This document shows positions 42,198 through 51,197 of a stretch of DNA of 64,000 bases, one piece after another. Position numbers and translations under genes: made by a program. The notes under the pieces were generated by a model. The model saw only the letters and a program-made list of their open reading frames with translations, was not told the DNA's origin and did not search any database. Position 1 is the stretch's first letter; each line of letters opens with the position of its first letter. This DNA comes from an uncultured Christensenella sp. GTDB lineage: Bacteria > Bacillota > Clostridia > Christensenellales > Borkfalkiaceae. The stretch spans positions 1 to 64,000 of the forward strand of contig CAJTLF010000002.1 of the NCBI GenBank assembly GCA_910577555.1, in the 5' to 3' direction.

Positions 42198-42989
42198 ATG
42201 AGTAAAACTTTAGGACTTGCTCTCGGCAGCGGCGGTTCGCGCGGCGTGTGCCACGCGGGCTTTCTGCTCGCTCTCGAAGAAGCGGGAATAAAACCCGACT
42301 TCATCGCGGGTTGCTCTATGGGGGCGGTAATAGGCGGTTGCTACGCCGCGGGTATGTCCGCCAAGGAAATTAAAAGCGCGATTCTCTCCGTAAAAGCCCG
42401 CGACATTCTCGACGTAACTCCCGCGGTTATCACTAAAATGTCCATACTCCGCGGCAAAAAAGTCCGCGATTTACTCATTGAATTTTTACGCGTAAAAAAT
42501 TTGGAAGAAATGCCCGTGCCCTTCCGTTGCATCGCAACCGAACTGCACTCGGGCAAGCTCCACGTATTCGAAAAGGGCGACGCGGCGTTGGCAATTCAGG
42601 CGTCAAGCACCGTTCCAACGGTTTTCCGCCCCGTAGTTATAGACGGTAAAATGTTCGTCGACGGCGGTTGCCTGTGCCGCGTACCCGTAAAGACGGTAAA
42701 GGAAATGGGCGCGGACGTCGTCGTTGCGGTAGACGCCTTAAAAAACGCGTCCCAACCCGTGGATAAGGTACATAACATCATAACTATGGTCCTGCGCATA
42801 TTCGATATAATGGACTCGCATATCACCGCACAAACCCGCGAACTCGAAAACGGTCTGTGCGATTTACTCATCGAACCCGAAATAGAAGGTATGAGCCAGT
42901 ACGTAATAAAAGATTTGGATAAAGCCTTTGAAGAAGGCTACGCCGCGGGAAAAGCCAACGCGGATAAAATTAAGGAACTGTTAAAGTAA
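42198..42989 (+). CDS. Patatin-like phospholipase family protein
   Basis: This 263-residue protein has the glycine-rich oxyanion loop GSGGSRG (10-16), nucleophile elbow GCSMG with Ser40, and the catalytic Asp155 in VDGG, giving a complete Ser-Asp dyad. It is like RssA/YchK bacterial patatins, which are cytoplasmic acyl hydrolases of unknown substrate. It overlaps rarA by 1 nt. Confidence 0.92.
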   Translation: MSKTLGLALGSGGSRGVCHAGFLLALEEAGIKPDFIAGCSMGAVIGGCYAAGMSAKEIKSAILSVKARDILDVTPAVITKMSILRGKKVRDLLIEFLRVKNLEEMPVPFRCIATELHSGKLHVFEKGDAALAIQASSTVPTVFRPVVIDGKMFVDGGCLCRVPVKTVKEMGADVVVAVDALKNASQPVDKVHNIITMVLRIFDIMDSHITAQTRELENGLCDLLIEPEIEGMSQYVIKDLDKAFEEGYAAGKANADKIKELLK

Positions 42990-44308
42990 TGCCATACGAT
43001 TTATTCGATTTGAACGGCAACGAAAACAACGCCAAACCGCTTGCCGAAAGAATGAGAGCCAATAACTTAAACGACTTTATCGGTCAGAAGCATATCGTTT
43101 CGGAAGGCTCGCTTTTAAGGCGCGCAATCTCTTTGGACAGGCTGGGCAGCTGTATATTTTTCGGTCCGCCGGGAACGGGTAAAACCACGCTCGCAAACAT
43201 AATCGCGTCGACCACCCACGGCGAATTCATAAAATTAAACGCCGTTCAGGCGGGGGTGGCGGACGTAAAAAAAGCAGTGGAGCAGGCTCGCGACAACTTA
43301 AAGCTCTACGGCAAACGCACGTATTTAATGCTCGACGAGTGCCACCGCTTCAACAAAACGCAGTCCGATTCCCTTCTGCCCGCAATCGAACAGGGAACGA
43401 TAATTTTTATCGGCTCGACTACGGAAAACCCCTTCGCGTCAATGACGCCGGCAATCGTTTCCAGATGCCGCGTTTTCGAGTTTAAAAGGCTTTCTTTCGA
43501 AGATATAAGGGGGGCAATCGTAAAGGCGTTAAAGGATAAAAGGCGCGGGCTGGGCGGATATTCCGCCGTAGTTTCGGACGACGCTCTCGACCATATAGCC
43601 CGTACGGCGGGCGGCGATTTGCGCACGGCGTACAACGCTTTGGAGCTTGCCGTTCTCACCACCCCGCCGCAATCGGACGGCAGTATAACGGTCACCCTTG
43701 CAGACGCGGAACAGTCCATTCAGAAAAAAGCCATGTCCTACGGCAAAGACGAGTTTTACGACTATCTCTCAGCCTTTTGCAAATCACTCCGCGGAAGCGA
43801 TTCCAACGCCGCGCTGTATTACGCAATGCGCCTTATCGAAGGGGGATGTGACCCTATGATAGTTGCACGCAGGCTCGTAATCCACTCGTCCGAAGACGTG
43901 GGCATGTCCGACCCCAACGCTCTCGTAGTTGCAACCTCCGCAATGTACGCGCTTGAAAAGACGGGCTATCCCGAAGGGCTTATCCCGCTCTCCAACGCAA
44001 TAATCTACGTATGCGAAGCCCCTAAAAGCAACAGCGTCGTAACGGCTATGAACGCCGCTAAAAGGGACGCTGCCACCGTGCGAGACGACGACGGCGTTCC
44101 CGCCTATTTAAAGGACAATTCCTTCGGCGAAGCAGGTACCAAATCGCAGAGTAAAAAGTATAAATACCCGCACGACTTTGCGGGCGGATTCGTGGAACAG
44201 CAATACCTGCCCGATAAGTTAAAGGATAAAATCTATTACGTGCCGTCCGACTACGGTTACGAAAAAACGGTAAAGGAAAACCGTAAAAACAAGGGCAAAC
44301 TCAAATAA
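42989..44308 (+). CDS. rarA: Replication-associated recombination protein A
   Basis: This 439-residue AAA+ ATPase has GPPGTGKTTLA (Walker A, about 56), LDECHRFNK (Walker B) and GSTTENPFASMTPAIVSRCR (sensor region), followed by the C-terminal oligomerisation domain (GCDPMIVARRLV, SEDVGMSDP). RarA/MgsA acts at stalled replication forks. It is followed by a terminator. Confidence 0.95.
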   Translation: MPYDLFDLNGNENNAKPLAERMRANNLNDFIGQKHIVSEGSLLRRAISLDRLGSCIFFGPPGTGKTTLANIIASTTHGEFIKLNAVQAGVADVKKAVEQARDNLKLYGKRTYLMLDECHRFNKTQSDSLLPAIEQGTIIFIGSTTENPFASMTPAIVSRCRVFEFKRLSFEDIRGAIVKALKDKRRGLGGYSAVVSDDALDHIARTAGGDLRTAYNALELAVLTTPPQSDGSITVTLADAEQSIQKKAMSYGKDEFYDYLSAFCKSLRGSDSNAALYYAMRLIEGGCDPMIVARRLVIHSSEDVGMSDPNALVVATSAMYALEKTGYPEGLIPLSNAIIYVCEAPKSNSVVTAMNAAKRDAATVRDDDGVPAYLKDNSFGEAGTKSQSKKYKYPHDFAGGFVEQQYLPDKLKDKIYYVPSDYGYEKTVKENRKNKGKLK

Positions 44309-44326
44309 TAGAATAATTAAAGACGT

Positions 44327-44364
44327 AAAGCCGCCGCGGCTGAAAACCGCGGCGGCTTTTTTCG
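44327..44364 (+). terminator. Terminator after rarA
   Basis: AAAGCCGCCGCGG (44327-44339) pairs with CCGCGGCGGCTTT (44347-44359), followed by TTT. Confidence 0.9.
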
Positions 44365-44535
44365 TGCAAACCGTTCTAATAAAAATTTATCGAAAATAAA
44401 ATAAACCGTAATCCACCCGTAAAAAACGGTAAAGGGATAACGCACTAAAAATAATTTTCTGTAAAAAAACAATTTATCCGACAAAACAATACAAAATATA
44501 GCGGTGTTTTATCGGATATTATCGGAGAGTAAATT

Positions 44536-45306
44536 TTGATACACACGGTAAAATTCAAAACTCTGTTGTTGGCGTTCGCCACCGCGGTCATGGTCGCGGT
44601 ACTCAGTATTTCCGTCTACTTCACGGGCGCGTACGCCGTGTTTTACGGCAACACCCCAAGGCTCGTTCCCATCTACAGCGTGGAGCGCGAAGAAAAGGTG
44701 TGCGCAATCACCTTCGACTGCGCGTGGGGTACGGAGTATACCGACGCAATACTGTCGGCGTTAAAAAATTCGTCAGTCCGCGCAACCTTCTTTATGGTGG
44801 AGTTCTGGGCTGAAAAATATCCCGGGTTCGTAAAAAAGATAGACGAAAGCGGTTGCGAAATAGGCACGCACTCGTCCACGCACTCGTATATGTCCAAACT
44901 CAACGCCGAAGGCATAAAGTCAGAGCTTTCCACTTCTTCGCAGGCGATAAAGGACGTAACGGGCAAGGAAGTAGAGCTTTTCCGCCCGCCCTACGGCGAC
45001 TACGACGACGAGCTTATAAAAACCGCGTCCGAACTCGGTTACTACACCATACAGTGGGACGTAGACAGCCTTGACTGGAAAGACCTTTCGGCGTCCGATA
45101 TAGCAATGCGCGTCATAAACGGCGTTAAAAACGGCTCGATAATACTCATGCACAACAACGGGCTGCACACCGCGGAAGCCGTTCCCGTAATACTCGAAAC
45201 TCTTAAAAATAGGGGCTATTCGTTCGTCCCCGTTGGCGAACTCATACTCCGCGAAAATTACGTAATAGACGGCACGGGCAGGCAAAAACCCGCCCAGTCG
45301 GGTTAA
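44536..45306 (+). CDS. Polysaccharide deacetylase (PdaB/NodB type)
   Basis: This 256-residue protein has an N-terminal membrane anchor (about 9-32) and a NodB domain: ITFDCAWG (first Asp; metal site), GTHSSTHSYMS (the H-x3-H pair), RPPYGDYDDE, and VDSLDW with the late LMHNNG. It removes N-acetyl groups from glycan outside the membrane, like the sporulation PdaB/YlxY proteins. The start is TTG at 44536 with GGAGAG before it. The NodB metal ligands look intact. Confidence 0.88.
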   Translation: MIHTVKFKTLLLAFATAVMVAVLSISVYFTGAYAVFYGNTPRLVPIYSVEREEKVCAITFDCAWGTEYTDAILSALKNSSVRATFFMVEFWAEKYPGFVKKIDESGCEIGTHSSTHSYMSKLNAEGIKSELSTSSQAIKDVTGKEVELFRPPYGDYDDELIKTASELGYYTIQWDVDSLDWKDLSASDIAMRVINGVKNGSIILMHNNGLHTAEAVPVILETLKNRGYSFVPVGELILRENYVIDGTGRQKPAQSG

Positions 45307-45348
45307 AACTTTTTAAAAACGGTTAGAAAAACTTCTTTGGAGGCAATT

Positions 45349-46035
45349 ATGAATTACAACTCGGAAAAAAACAACAAGGTCTACTTATACGGCGAAATCG
45401 TATCGGAAGCTAAATTCTCGCACGAAGTGTACGGCGAAGGTTTTTACGAATTTCTCGTAAAGGTAATGCGTCTTTCAGGTCAGGCGGATATCTTGCCCGT
45501 TACGGTGTCCGAACGGATTATGACGGAAAGTATGGGCGTAGGCAGTCACGTCTGCGCGCTGGGACAGTTCCGCTCGTACAATAAACTCGAAGACGGCAAA
45601 TCCCGCCTTATGCTTACGGTATTCGTAAGGGAGCTTCTCGACGAACAGCAGGGCAAAAACCCCAACTCGATAGTGCTTTCGGGCTACGTTTGCAAGCCGC
45701 CCGTATACCGCACCACGCCGTTCAACAGAGAAATTGCCGACCTGTTGATTGCGGTAAACCGTTCGTATAACAAGTCCGATTACATTCCCGCAATCGCCTG
45801 GGGCAGAAACGCCCGTTTCGTCCGCAATCTCGCCGTCGGTGACAGGGTCGCGCTGTCCGGAAGAATACAGAGCCGCGAATACCAGAAAAAACAGCCCGAC
45901 GAAAGCTTTCTTACTATGACGGCTTACGAAGTTTCGATTTCCAAGCTCGCCGCGTTCGACGACGATTCCGAATTTGATATAGACGAAGAGTTCGAGCTCT
46001 ATTCCAATTCCCGCGTTTGCCACGGTGAAGAATAA
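45349..46035 (+). CDS. SSB-like protein with two OB-fold repeats
   Basis: This 228-residue protein has two similar OB-like halves, about 8-100 (KVYLYGEIVSEAKFSHEVYG ... SHVCALGQFRSY) and about 105-215 (SIVLSGYVCKPPVYRTTPFN ... DRVALSGRIQSREYQ), the second close to bacterial Ssb. It lacks the Ssb acidic C-terminal DDIPF tip but has an acidic tail (DDDSEFDIDEEFEL). The ATG at 45349 is preferred because the GGAGG ribosome-binding site overlaps the TTG at 45337. It may bind single-stranded DNA in a specialised role. Confidence 0.75.
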   Translation: MNYNSEKNNKVYLYGEIVSEAKFSHEVYGEGFYEFLVKVMRLSGQADILPVTVSERIMTESMGVGSHVCALGQFRSYNKLEDGKSRLMLTVFVRELLDEQQGKNPNSIVLSGYVCKPPVYRTTPFNREIADLLIAVNRSYNKSDYIPAIAWGRNARFVRNLAVGDRVALSGRIQSREYQKKQPDESFLTMTAYEVSISKLAAFDDDSEFDIDEEFELYSNSRVCHGEE

Positions 46036-46050
46036 TTCAGTTAAATATCC

Positions 46051-46083
46051 GCCCCCGCCGCTACAAAGCGGCGGGGGCTTTTT
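46051..46083 (+). terminator. Terminator after the SSB-like gene
   Basis: GCCCCCGCCGCT (46051-46062) pairs with AGCGGCGGGGGC (46067-46078), followed by five T. Confidence 0.9.
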
Positions 46084-46173
46084 CGTTTAACCTATTAAAA
46101 AAGCGTTATTTTCGTCGATAAAAAGTTGTATCGTAACAGTTACGAAATTCATCGCGCAAATTCCCCGTTTTTC

Positions 46174-46201
46174 TTGCAAATTCCGCCGAAAAAATTATAA
46201 T
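46174..46201 (+). promoter_or_regulatory. Promoter of the MATE gene, leaderless type
   Basis: TTGCAA (46174-46179), 16 nt, TATAAT (46196-46201). The ATG is at 46212, 10 nt beyond, with no ribosome-binding site. Confidence 0.6.
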
Positions 46202-46211
46202 ATAATGCGGA

Positions 46212-47624
46212 ATGAAAAAATCAGCTACGGTAAACTTAACTTCGGGCAACCTTTGGAAGGTTCTCTTATTATATTCGTTGCCGCTTTTCGGCAGCGCGTT
46301 CGTTCAGCAGCTCTATTCGCTGGTGGACTTACTCGTCGTGGGCAACTTCGCAAAGGACGGCGCGCTCGCAGTCGACGCAATAGGCAACGCCACGGTAGTA
46401 ATCAACGTGTTTCTCGCGTTCGCTTTCGGCGCAAACGGCGGCTGTTCGGTAGTGGTTGCGCGTCACTTCGGCGAAAACGATTTCAAACGCGTGCGCGAAA
46501 CGGTATACACTTCGCTCGTATCCTATTCCGCACTGTGCGCGATAATAATGGTTCTCGGCTTTTCTCTCGGCAGCGTGTTTCTCGGCGCGCTCGACGTGCA
46601 CGGCGCGTACTATACCGACTGCCTTAATTATCTGTATATCTTCGTGGGTTCTCTGCCTTTCGTGTTCGTCTACAATCTCGGTTGCGGCGTATGCTCGGCT
46701 CTCGGCGACAGCAAATCCCCGTTTATCTTTCTCGTCGTTTCTTCCGTACTCAATATCGGTCTTGATTTTGCTTTCGTCTGCGGCTTGCATATGGACGTCG
46801 CGGGCGCTGCGTGGGCGACTTTCATCTCTCAGGCAATTTCGTGCGTGCTTACCGTAATAGTGCTGTTCGGCAAATTGCGCGCAATCAAATCTGCGGACGG
46901 AGTTGCGGAAGGGCAAACGAAAATAAAAATTTTCGATAAACGCATTTTCAAAGAACTCGTCATAACTTCCGTTCCGATTATCTTACAGCAGAGCTTCGTC
47001 TCCGTCGGCAACTTTTTCGTAAACCGTTGCATAAACGGTCTCGACGAAACGGGCGACGCGATAACGGGCTTCACCACGGCGTTCAAGGTAATAATAATGG
47101 GTACTATGAGTATGGTCGCAATGACCAACGGCTTTTCCAACTTCGCGTCGCAAAACCGCGCGGCGGGAGAGTATGGTCGCATTAAAAAGGGCTATTGGAT
47201 AATGTGCGTCTACATGTTCGCCATCTGCGCCGTTTTTTTGGTAATTTTCGTAACCTGTCCCGAGTTTTTAACCAGACTGTTCATTCAGAAAGACCATCTC
47301 ACGGATGCTGCGATGAACTACTCCGTCGAGTTTTTAACGATAGTTTCGTGCTTTATGCCCGTGGTGGGGGTAAAGCTTATTTCCGACGGAGCTATGCGCG
47401 GTTGCGGCGGCAATCTCGGCTTTACCGTAAGCACGTTCACCGACCTTATTTTAAGGGTCGCGCTCGTGTATATACTCGTCGCGTGCGGCTGGGGCTTCAG
47501 CGGCGTGTGCTGGGCTTGGGCAATAGGCTGGGGCGTCGGCACGGCGGTAGGTCTGTCCTTCTGGCTTTACAGGTATAAAAAATTTCCGAAAGAGCCTGCG
47601 CCCGCCGCGGAAAATTCCGTTTGA
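46212..47624 (+). CDS. MATE family efflux transporter
   Basis: This 470-residue protein has twelve predicted membrane helices in two similar halves, starting LWKVLLLYSLPLFGSAFVQQ and LYSLVDLLVVGNF, with the second half opening at about 240 (ITSVPIILQQSFVSVGNFFV). This is the MATE/MOP antiporter pattern (Na+ or H+ driven drug export). Its GC-rich codon use matches the core genes, unlike the MATE gene at 51198. Confidence 0.92.
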   Translation: MKKSATVNLTSGNLWKVLLLYSLPLFGSAFVQQLYSLVDLLVVGNFAKDGALAVDAIGNATVVINVFLAFAFGANGGCSVVVARHFGENDFKRVRETVYTSLVSYSALCAIIMVLGFSLGSVFLGALDVHGAYYTDCLNYLYIFVGSLPFVFVYNLGCGVCSALGDSKSPFIFLVVSSVLNIGLDFAFVCGLHMDVAGAAWATFISQAISCVLTVIVLFGKLRAIKSADGVAEGQTKIKIFDKRIFKELVITSVPIILQQSFVSVGNFFVNRCINGLDETGDAITGFTTAFKVIIMGTMSMVAMTNGFSNFASQNRAAGEYGRIKKGYWIMCVYMFAICAVFLVIFVTCPEFLTRLFIQKDHLTDAAMNYSVEFLTIVSCFMPVVGVKLISDGAMRGCGGNLGFTVSTFTDLILRVALVYILVACGWGFSGVCWAWAIGWGVGTAVGLSFWLYRYKKFPKEPAPAAENSV

Positions 47625-47649
47625 CATACTCGTTTAAAAGATATATAAT
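47621..47649 (+). promoter_or_regulatory. lgt promoter
   Basis: TTGACA (47621-47626), exactly 17 nt, TATAAT (47644-47649). lgt starts at 47681 with an AAAAGG ribosome-binding site. Confidence 0.8.
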
Positions 47650-47680
47650 AAATTAAACTAATTTATTAAAAGGTAACCAA

Positions 47681-48595
47681 ATGTATCCCGATTCTCTCTT
47701 TGAAATATTCGGTCAGGGCGTGCACGCTTACGGCATATGTATGGCTGTGGGCATAATCGCCTGCTTCGGTTTTCTTATGTTCACTATGTGGTATAAGAAG
47801 TTTAACGAAGAAGCTACCGATAAAATACTGTTAATAGGACTTTTCGGTACGGGCTTCGGCATTTTCGCCGCAATTTTATTCCAGTCGTTTTATAACTGGC
47901 TCGAAGATACTTCCAAGCCCTTCACTCTCGGCGGAATGACCTTCATCGGCGGGCTTATAGGCGGGGTAGCCAGCTTTTTGGGCGTCTATTTTCTGTATAT
48001 CTACGTAATCGCGCCCCGCACCAAAATCAAGTTTTTACAGAACAATATGAACGCAACCTTGACCGACGCGTTGCCCTTCATTCCCATAGGCATAGCAATC
48101 GCGCACGCGTTCGGCAGGCTCGGTTGCTTTTTCGGCGGTTGCTGTTTCGGTTATCCCGCAGAGTGGGGCTTGCCCTGCGCCAACGCCAGCGTCAAAATAG
48201 ACGGGGTTATGACAAATCTCCGCGGCGTAAACGTAGTGCCTACACAGCTCTTCGAAATGGCTTTTCTCTTCATTCTCGCGGGCGTAATGGCTCTGTTATA
48301 TTTCAGATACAAATTCAACTATAACTTCGGCGTTTACGCCATAGCTTACGGCATATGGCGTTTCGTTCTCGAATATTTCCGTTGCGACGACCGCGGCGTA
48401 TTAATCCCCGGCGTTCCGCTCTATCCTTCGCAGATTTGGAGCATAGTAATGGTGCTTTTGGGCGTAGGTTATTTCTTCCTGCAATACTACGTGCTCGCAA
48501 AGCATATGAAGCACCCCGAACTCAAACCTGAAAACTCGGAAAACGAACAAACCCCGCCCGATACCAACGCAGAAAATAAGGAACCCACAGTATGA
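47681..48595 (+). CDS. lgt: Prolipoprotein diacylglyceryl transferase
   Basis: This 304-residue membrane enzyme has about seven helices and the signature HAFGRLGCFFGGCCFG (about 146-161), the cysteine-rich variant of Lgt's GRxGN-type motif, followed by PTQLFEMAF and WRFVLEYFR. It adds diacylglycerol to prolipoprotein cysteines, so it serves the lipoproteins in this window. The polar acidic tail is not conserved. It overlaps the hydrogenase gene by 4 nt. Confidence 0.9.
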   Translation: MYPDSLFEIFGQGVHAYGICMAVGIIACFGFLMFTMWYKKFNEEATDKILLIGLFGTGFGIFAAILFQSFYNWLEDTSKPFTLGGMTFIGGLIGGVASFLGVYFLYIYVIAPRTKIKFLQNNMNATLTDALPFIPIGIAIAHAFGRLGCFFGGCCFGYPAEWGLPCANASVKIDGVMTNLRGVNVVPTQLFEMAFLFILAGVMALLYFRYKFNYNFGVYAIAYGIWRFVLEYFRCDDRGVLIPGVPLYPSQIWSIVMVLLGVGYFFLQYYVLAKHMKHPELKPENSENEQTPPDTNAENKEPTV

Positions 48596-50106
48596 AAAGC
48601 CAAAGCGTAGTAACCGATTTAAGAAGAAAAATTTTCACCGCGGTAGCAAAGGTCGCTTACGACTCCGAAAACCCCGCAAGCGATTTGGAAGAAATTCCCT
48701 TTATAATCACTCCCGACGAAGTTCCGCGCTACCGCGAAAGTATTTACCGCGAGCGTCAGATAGCGTCCGAACGCGTCCGCCTTGCAATGGGGCTTTCGCT
48801 TCGCCCCGCAAACAAACCCGTACATATCACTTCGGGCGTGAATAAGAGTACCATCGCGGAAAAATATTACGAACCGCCCTTAATGCAGGTAATCCCGTCC
48901 GCATGCGACGCCTGTCCCGACAACGAGTTCGTCGTTTCAGACCAGTGCCGCAACTGCGTCTCGCACGCGTGCATCAAAAGCTGTCCTAAAGGCGCGGTTT
49001 CAATAGTGGATGGCAGGGCGTTTATCGACCAGTCGAAATGTATAAAGTGCGGCAGATGCAAAGCCGCTTGCCCTTACGACGCGATAGCCCACCATAAAAG
49101 ACCTTGCGCCGCCGCTTGCGGAGTAAAGGCAATTTCCACCGACGGTTACGGCAGAGCGCATATCGACAACGATATCTGCGTCGCGTGCGGTCAGTGTATG
49201 TCCGCCTGCCCGTTCGGCGCAATCGCGGATAAATCCCAGATTTTCCAGTTAATTCAGGCAATAAAAAAGGGCGACGAAGTGGTCGCCGCCGTCGCTCCCG
49301 CAATCATAGGTCAGTTCGGCGCGAAGGTCACCGCAGGCAAGCTTAAATCCGCACTGCTCGCGCTCGGCTTTAAAGACGTTTACGAAGTAGCCGTCGGCGC
49401 GGACGTGGGTTGCATAGCGGAAGCCCATCACTACGTGGAAAAGGTCGCGTCGGGCAAACTTCCATTTCTTTTCACAAGTTGTTGCCCCGCATGGGCGGTA
49501 CTCGTAAAGAAACAGTTCCCCGATTTGGCGGCTGAAGTCTCGCAGGAGCTTACGCCCATGGTCGCAACGGCGCGGTCTATAAAGGTAAACCGCCCCAACG
49601 CCCGCGTGGTGTTCATAGGTCCGTGCGCGGCGAAAAAACTCGAAGCGTCGAGAAGAACGGTCCGCAGTCACGTCGATTTCGTAATCACCTTCGAAGAGCT
49701 TGCCGGTATGTTCGACGCAAAGGGACTCAATCTCGAAGAGCTTGAAGAACTTCCCGTAACCTTTGCCGCAACGGGCGCGGGACGCGGCTACGCGTGCTCG
49801 GGCGGCGTAGCCAGCGCGATAGAAAGTTGCATAAACGAATACTTCCCCGATACCCAAGTAAAGATAGAACACGCCGAAGGTCTTGCCGACTGTAAAAAGG
49901 TGCTCACCCTTGCCGCGGCAGGCAAGCTCGACGGATATATGATAGAAGGTATGGGCTGTCCGGGCGGTTGCGTAGCGGGCGTGGGAACCATAATCCCGCC
50001 CGAGCGCGCAAAATTCGCCGTCGCGCAGATAGTAAAATCAAGTCGGGAACCCATTCCCCCCAAGGAAATGGAAGATTTAGCTGAAAAACTCAACAAAATG
50101 AACTGA
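48592..50106 (+). CDS. [FeFe] hydrogenase (monomeric, with 4Fe-4S domain)
   Basis: This 504-residue protein has several ferredoxin-like Cys clusters at about 105-205 (CIKCGRCKAACPYDA; CVACGQCMSACPFGA), then the H-cluster region: TSCCPAWAVLVKK (L1), GPCAAKKLEA (L2, where group A enzymes have MPC) and EGMGCPGGCVAG (L3). The GPC and MGC variants fit the less-studied group B clade. It reduces protons or oxidises hydrogen using ferredoxin. It overlaps lgt by 4 nt. No HydE/F/G maturases are in the window. Confidence 0.9.
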   Translation: MKSQSVVTDLRRKIFTAVAKVAYDSENPASDLEEIPFIITPDEVPRYRESIYRERQIASERVRLAMGLSLRPANKPVHITSGVNKSTIAEKYYEPPLMQVIPSACDACPDNEFVVSDQCRNCVSHACIKSCPKGAVSIVDGRAFIDQSKCIKCGRCKAACPYDAIAHHKRPCAAACGVKAISTDGYGRAHIDNDICVACGQCMSACPFGAIADKSQIFQLIQAIKKGDEVVAAVAPAIIGQFGAKVTAGKLKSALLALGFKDVYEVAVGADVGCIAEAHHYVEKVASGKLPFLFTSCCPAWAVLVKKQFPDLAAEVSQELTPMVATARSIKVNRPNARVVFIGPCAAKKLEASRRTVRSHVDFVITFEELAGMFDAKGLNLEELEELPVTFAATGAGRGYACSGGVASAIESCINEYFPDTQVKIEHAEGLADCKKVLTLAAAGKLDGYMIEGMGCPGGCVAGVGTIIPPERAKFAVAQIVKSSREPIPPKEMEDLAEKLNKMN

Positions 50107-50109
50107 TTG

Positions 50110-50134
50110 TTAAGCCCTGCCGCGCAGGGCTTAA
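50110..50134 (+). terminator. Terminator after the hydrogenase gene
   Basis: TTAAGCCCTGC (50110-50120) pairs with GCAGGGCTTAA (50124-50134). Only AAAT follows, so it may be weak on the plus strand. Confidence 0.7.
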
Positions 50135-50189
50135 AATATAATTTTCGGTCAATAATATAATCCGTAATAAATAAACGGCGGTGTAAAAA

Positions 50190-51044
50190 GTGTACGATAT
50201 AGCGATTATAGGCAGCGGACCTGCGGGCGTAGCCGCGGCAATCAACGCAAAGGTGTTGAACAAAAACTTTATATGGCTTTCGGGTAAGCCCACTTCGGAT
50301 AAGGTTGCCCGTGCCGAGCTGATAAAAAATTACCCCGGACTTCCTTCCGTAACGGGTTCGGAGCTTGGCTGGACTTTTTTAAACCATACCGAAAGTATGA
50401 ATATAAAGCTCACGCAGGCGGTAATTACGGGCGTCTACGATTTGGGCGACAAATTCGCCCTGCTTGCAGGCAATAAAGAGTACGAAGCGAAAACGGTAAT
50501 TCTCTGCGTCGGCGTTCAGGCAAAAAAGCCGTACGACGGCGAAGAAGAATTTCTCGGCAGGGGAGTAAGCTATTGCGCCACCTGCGACGGCAACTTATAT
50601 AAAGGCAAAAATATAGCCGTCGTCGCCACCGATAAATCGTTCGGGCACGAAATAGAATATCTCTGCTCGCTCGCGGCAAAGGTTTCGGTTATCCCGCTTT
50701 ACAGGGACTGTACCATAAACTGTAACAACGCGGAAATCATAGTAAAAACCCCCGTAAAAATCACGGGTAGCACCCGCGCCGAAAAACTGTGGTTTAAAGA
50801 CGGCAGTCTTTCGGTAGACGGTATTTTCATTCTCCGCGACGCAATCGCGCCGTCCGCGTTAATGCACGGGCTCGAAGTCGTGGAAGGACATATCGCGGTA
50901 AACAGAAAAATGCAGACCAATATAAAGGGCGTGTTCGCCGCAGGCGACTGTACGGGCAAACCGTACCAGTACGTCAAGGCGGCGGGGGAAGGCAATGCCG
51001 CAGTCTATTACGCGATAGAATATCTCTCGGAAAATAAAGTTTAA
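50190..51044 (+). CDS. trxB: Thioredoxin reductase-like FAD protein
   Basis: This 284-residue protein has the FAD motif GSGPAGVAAAINA near the N-terminus, the redox-active pair C129-ATC132, and the C-terminal FAD segment GVFAAGDCT. This is the TrxB fold for reducing thioredoxin with NAD(P)H or ferredoxin. The central nucleotide-binding glycine motif is not clear (VVATDKSFGHE), so the electron donor may not be NADPH. Start is GTG at 50190. The neighbouring hydrogenase makes a ferredoxin link plausible, which is inference. Confidence 0.85.
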   Translation: MYDIAIIGSGPAGVAAAINAKVLNKNFIWLSGKPTSDKVARAELIKNYPGLPSVTGSELGWTFLNHTESMNIKLTQAVITGVYDLGDKFALLAGNKEYEAKTVILCVGVQAKKPYDGEEEFLGRGVSYCATCDGNLYKGKNIAVVATDKSFGHEIEYLCSLAAKVSVIPLYRDCTINCNNAEIIVKTPVKITGSTRAEKLWFKDGSLSVDGIFILRDAIAPSALMHGLEVVEGHIAVNRKMQTNIKGVFAAGDCTGKPYQYVKAAGEGNAAVYYAIEYLSENKV

Positions 51045-51132
51045 AATATAAAACGCCGCCGCGCATAATGCGCATTTCTCATAGGGAATTGAACCCCCAA
51101 AATATTTTATTGATACGCTTTCAGATTATGAA

Positions 51133-51165
51133 AAAAGCACTCGAACATTTTATTCGAGTGCTTTT
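51133..51165. terminator. Bidirectional terminator between trxB and the MATE cassette
   Basis: AAAAGCACTCGAA (51133-51145) pairs with TTCGAGTGCTTTT (51153-51165), serving both converging genes. Confidence 0.9.
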
Positions 51166-51197
51166 AGCTAAACTTTATTAGAAAGATAAATTGAAAT

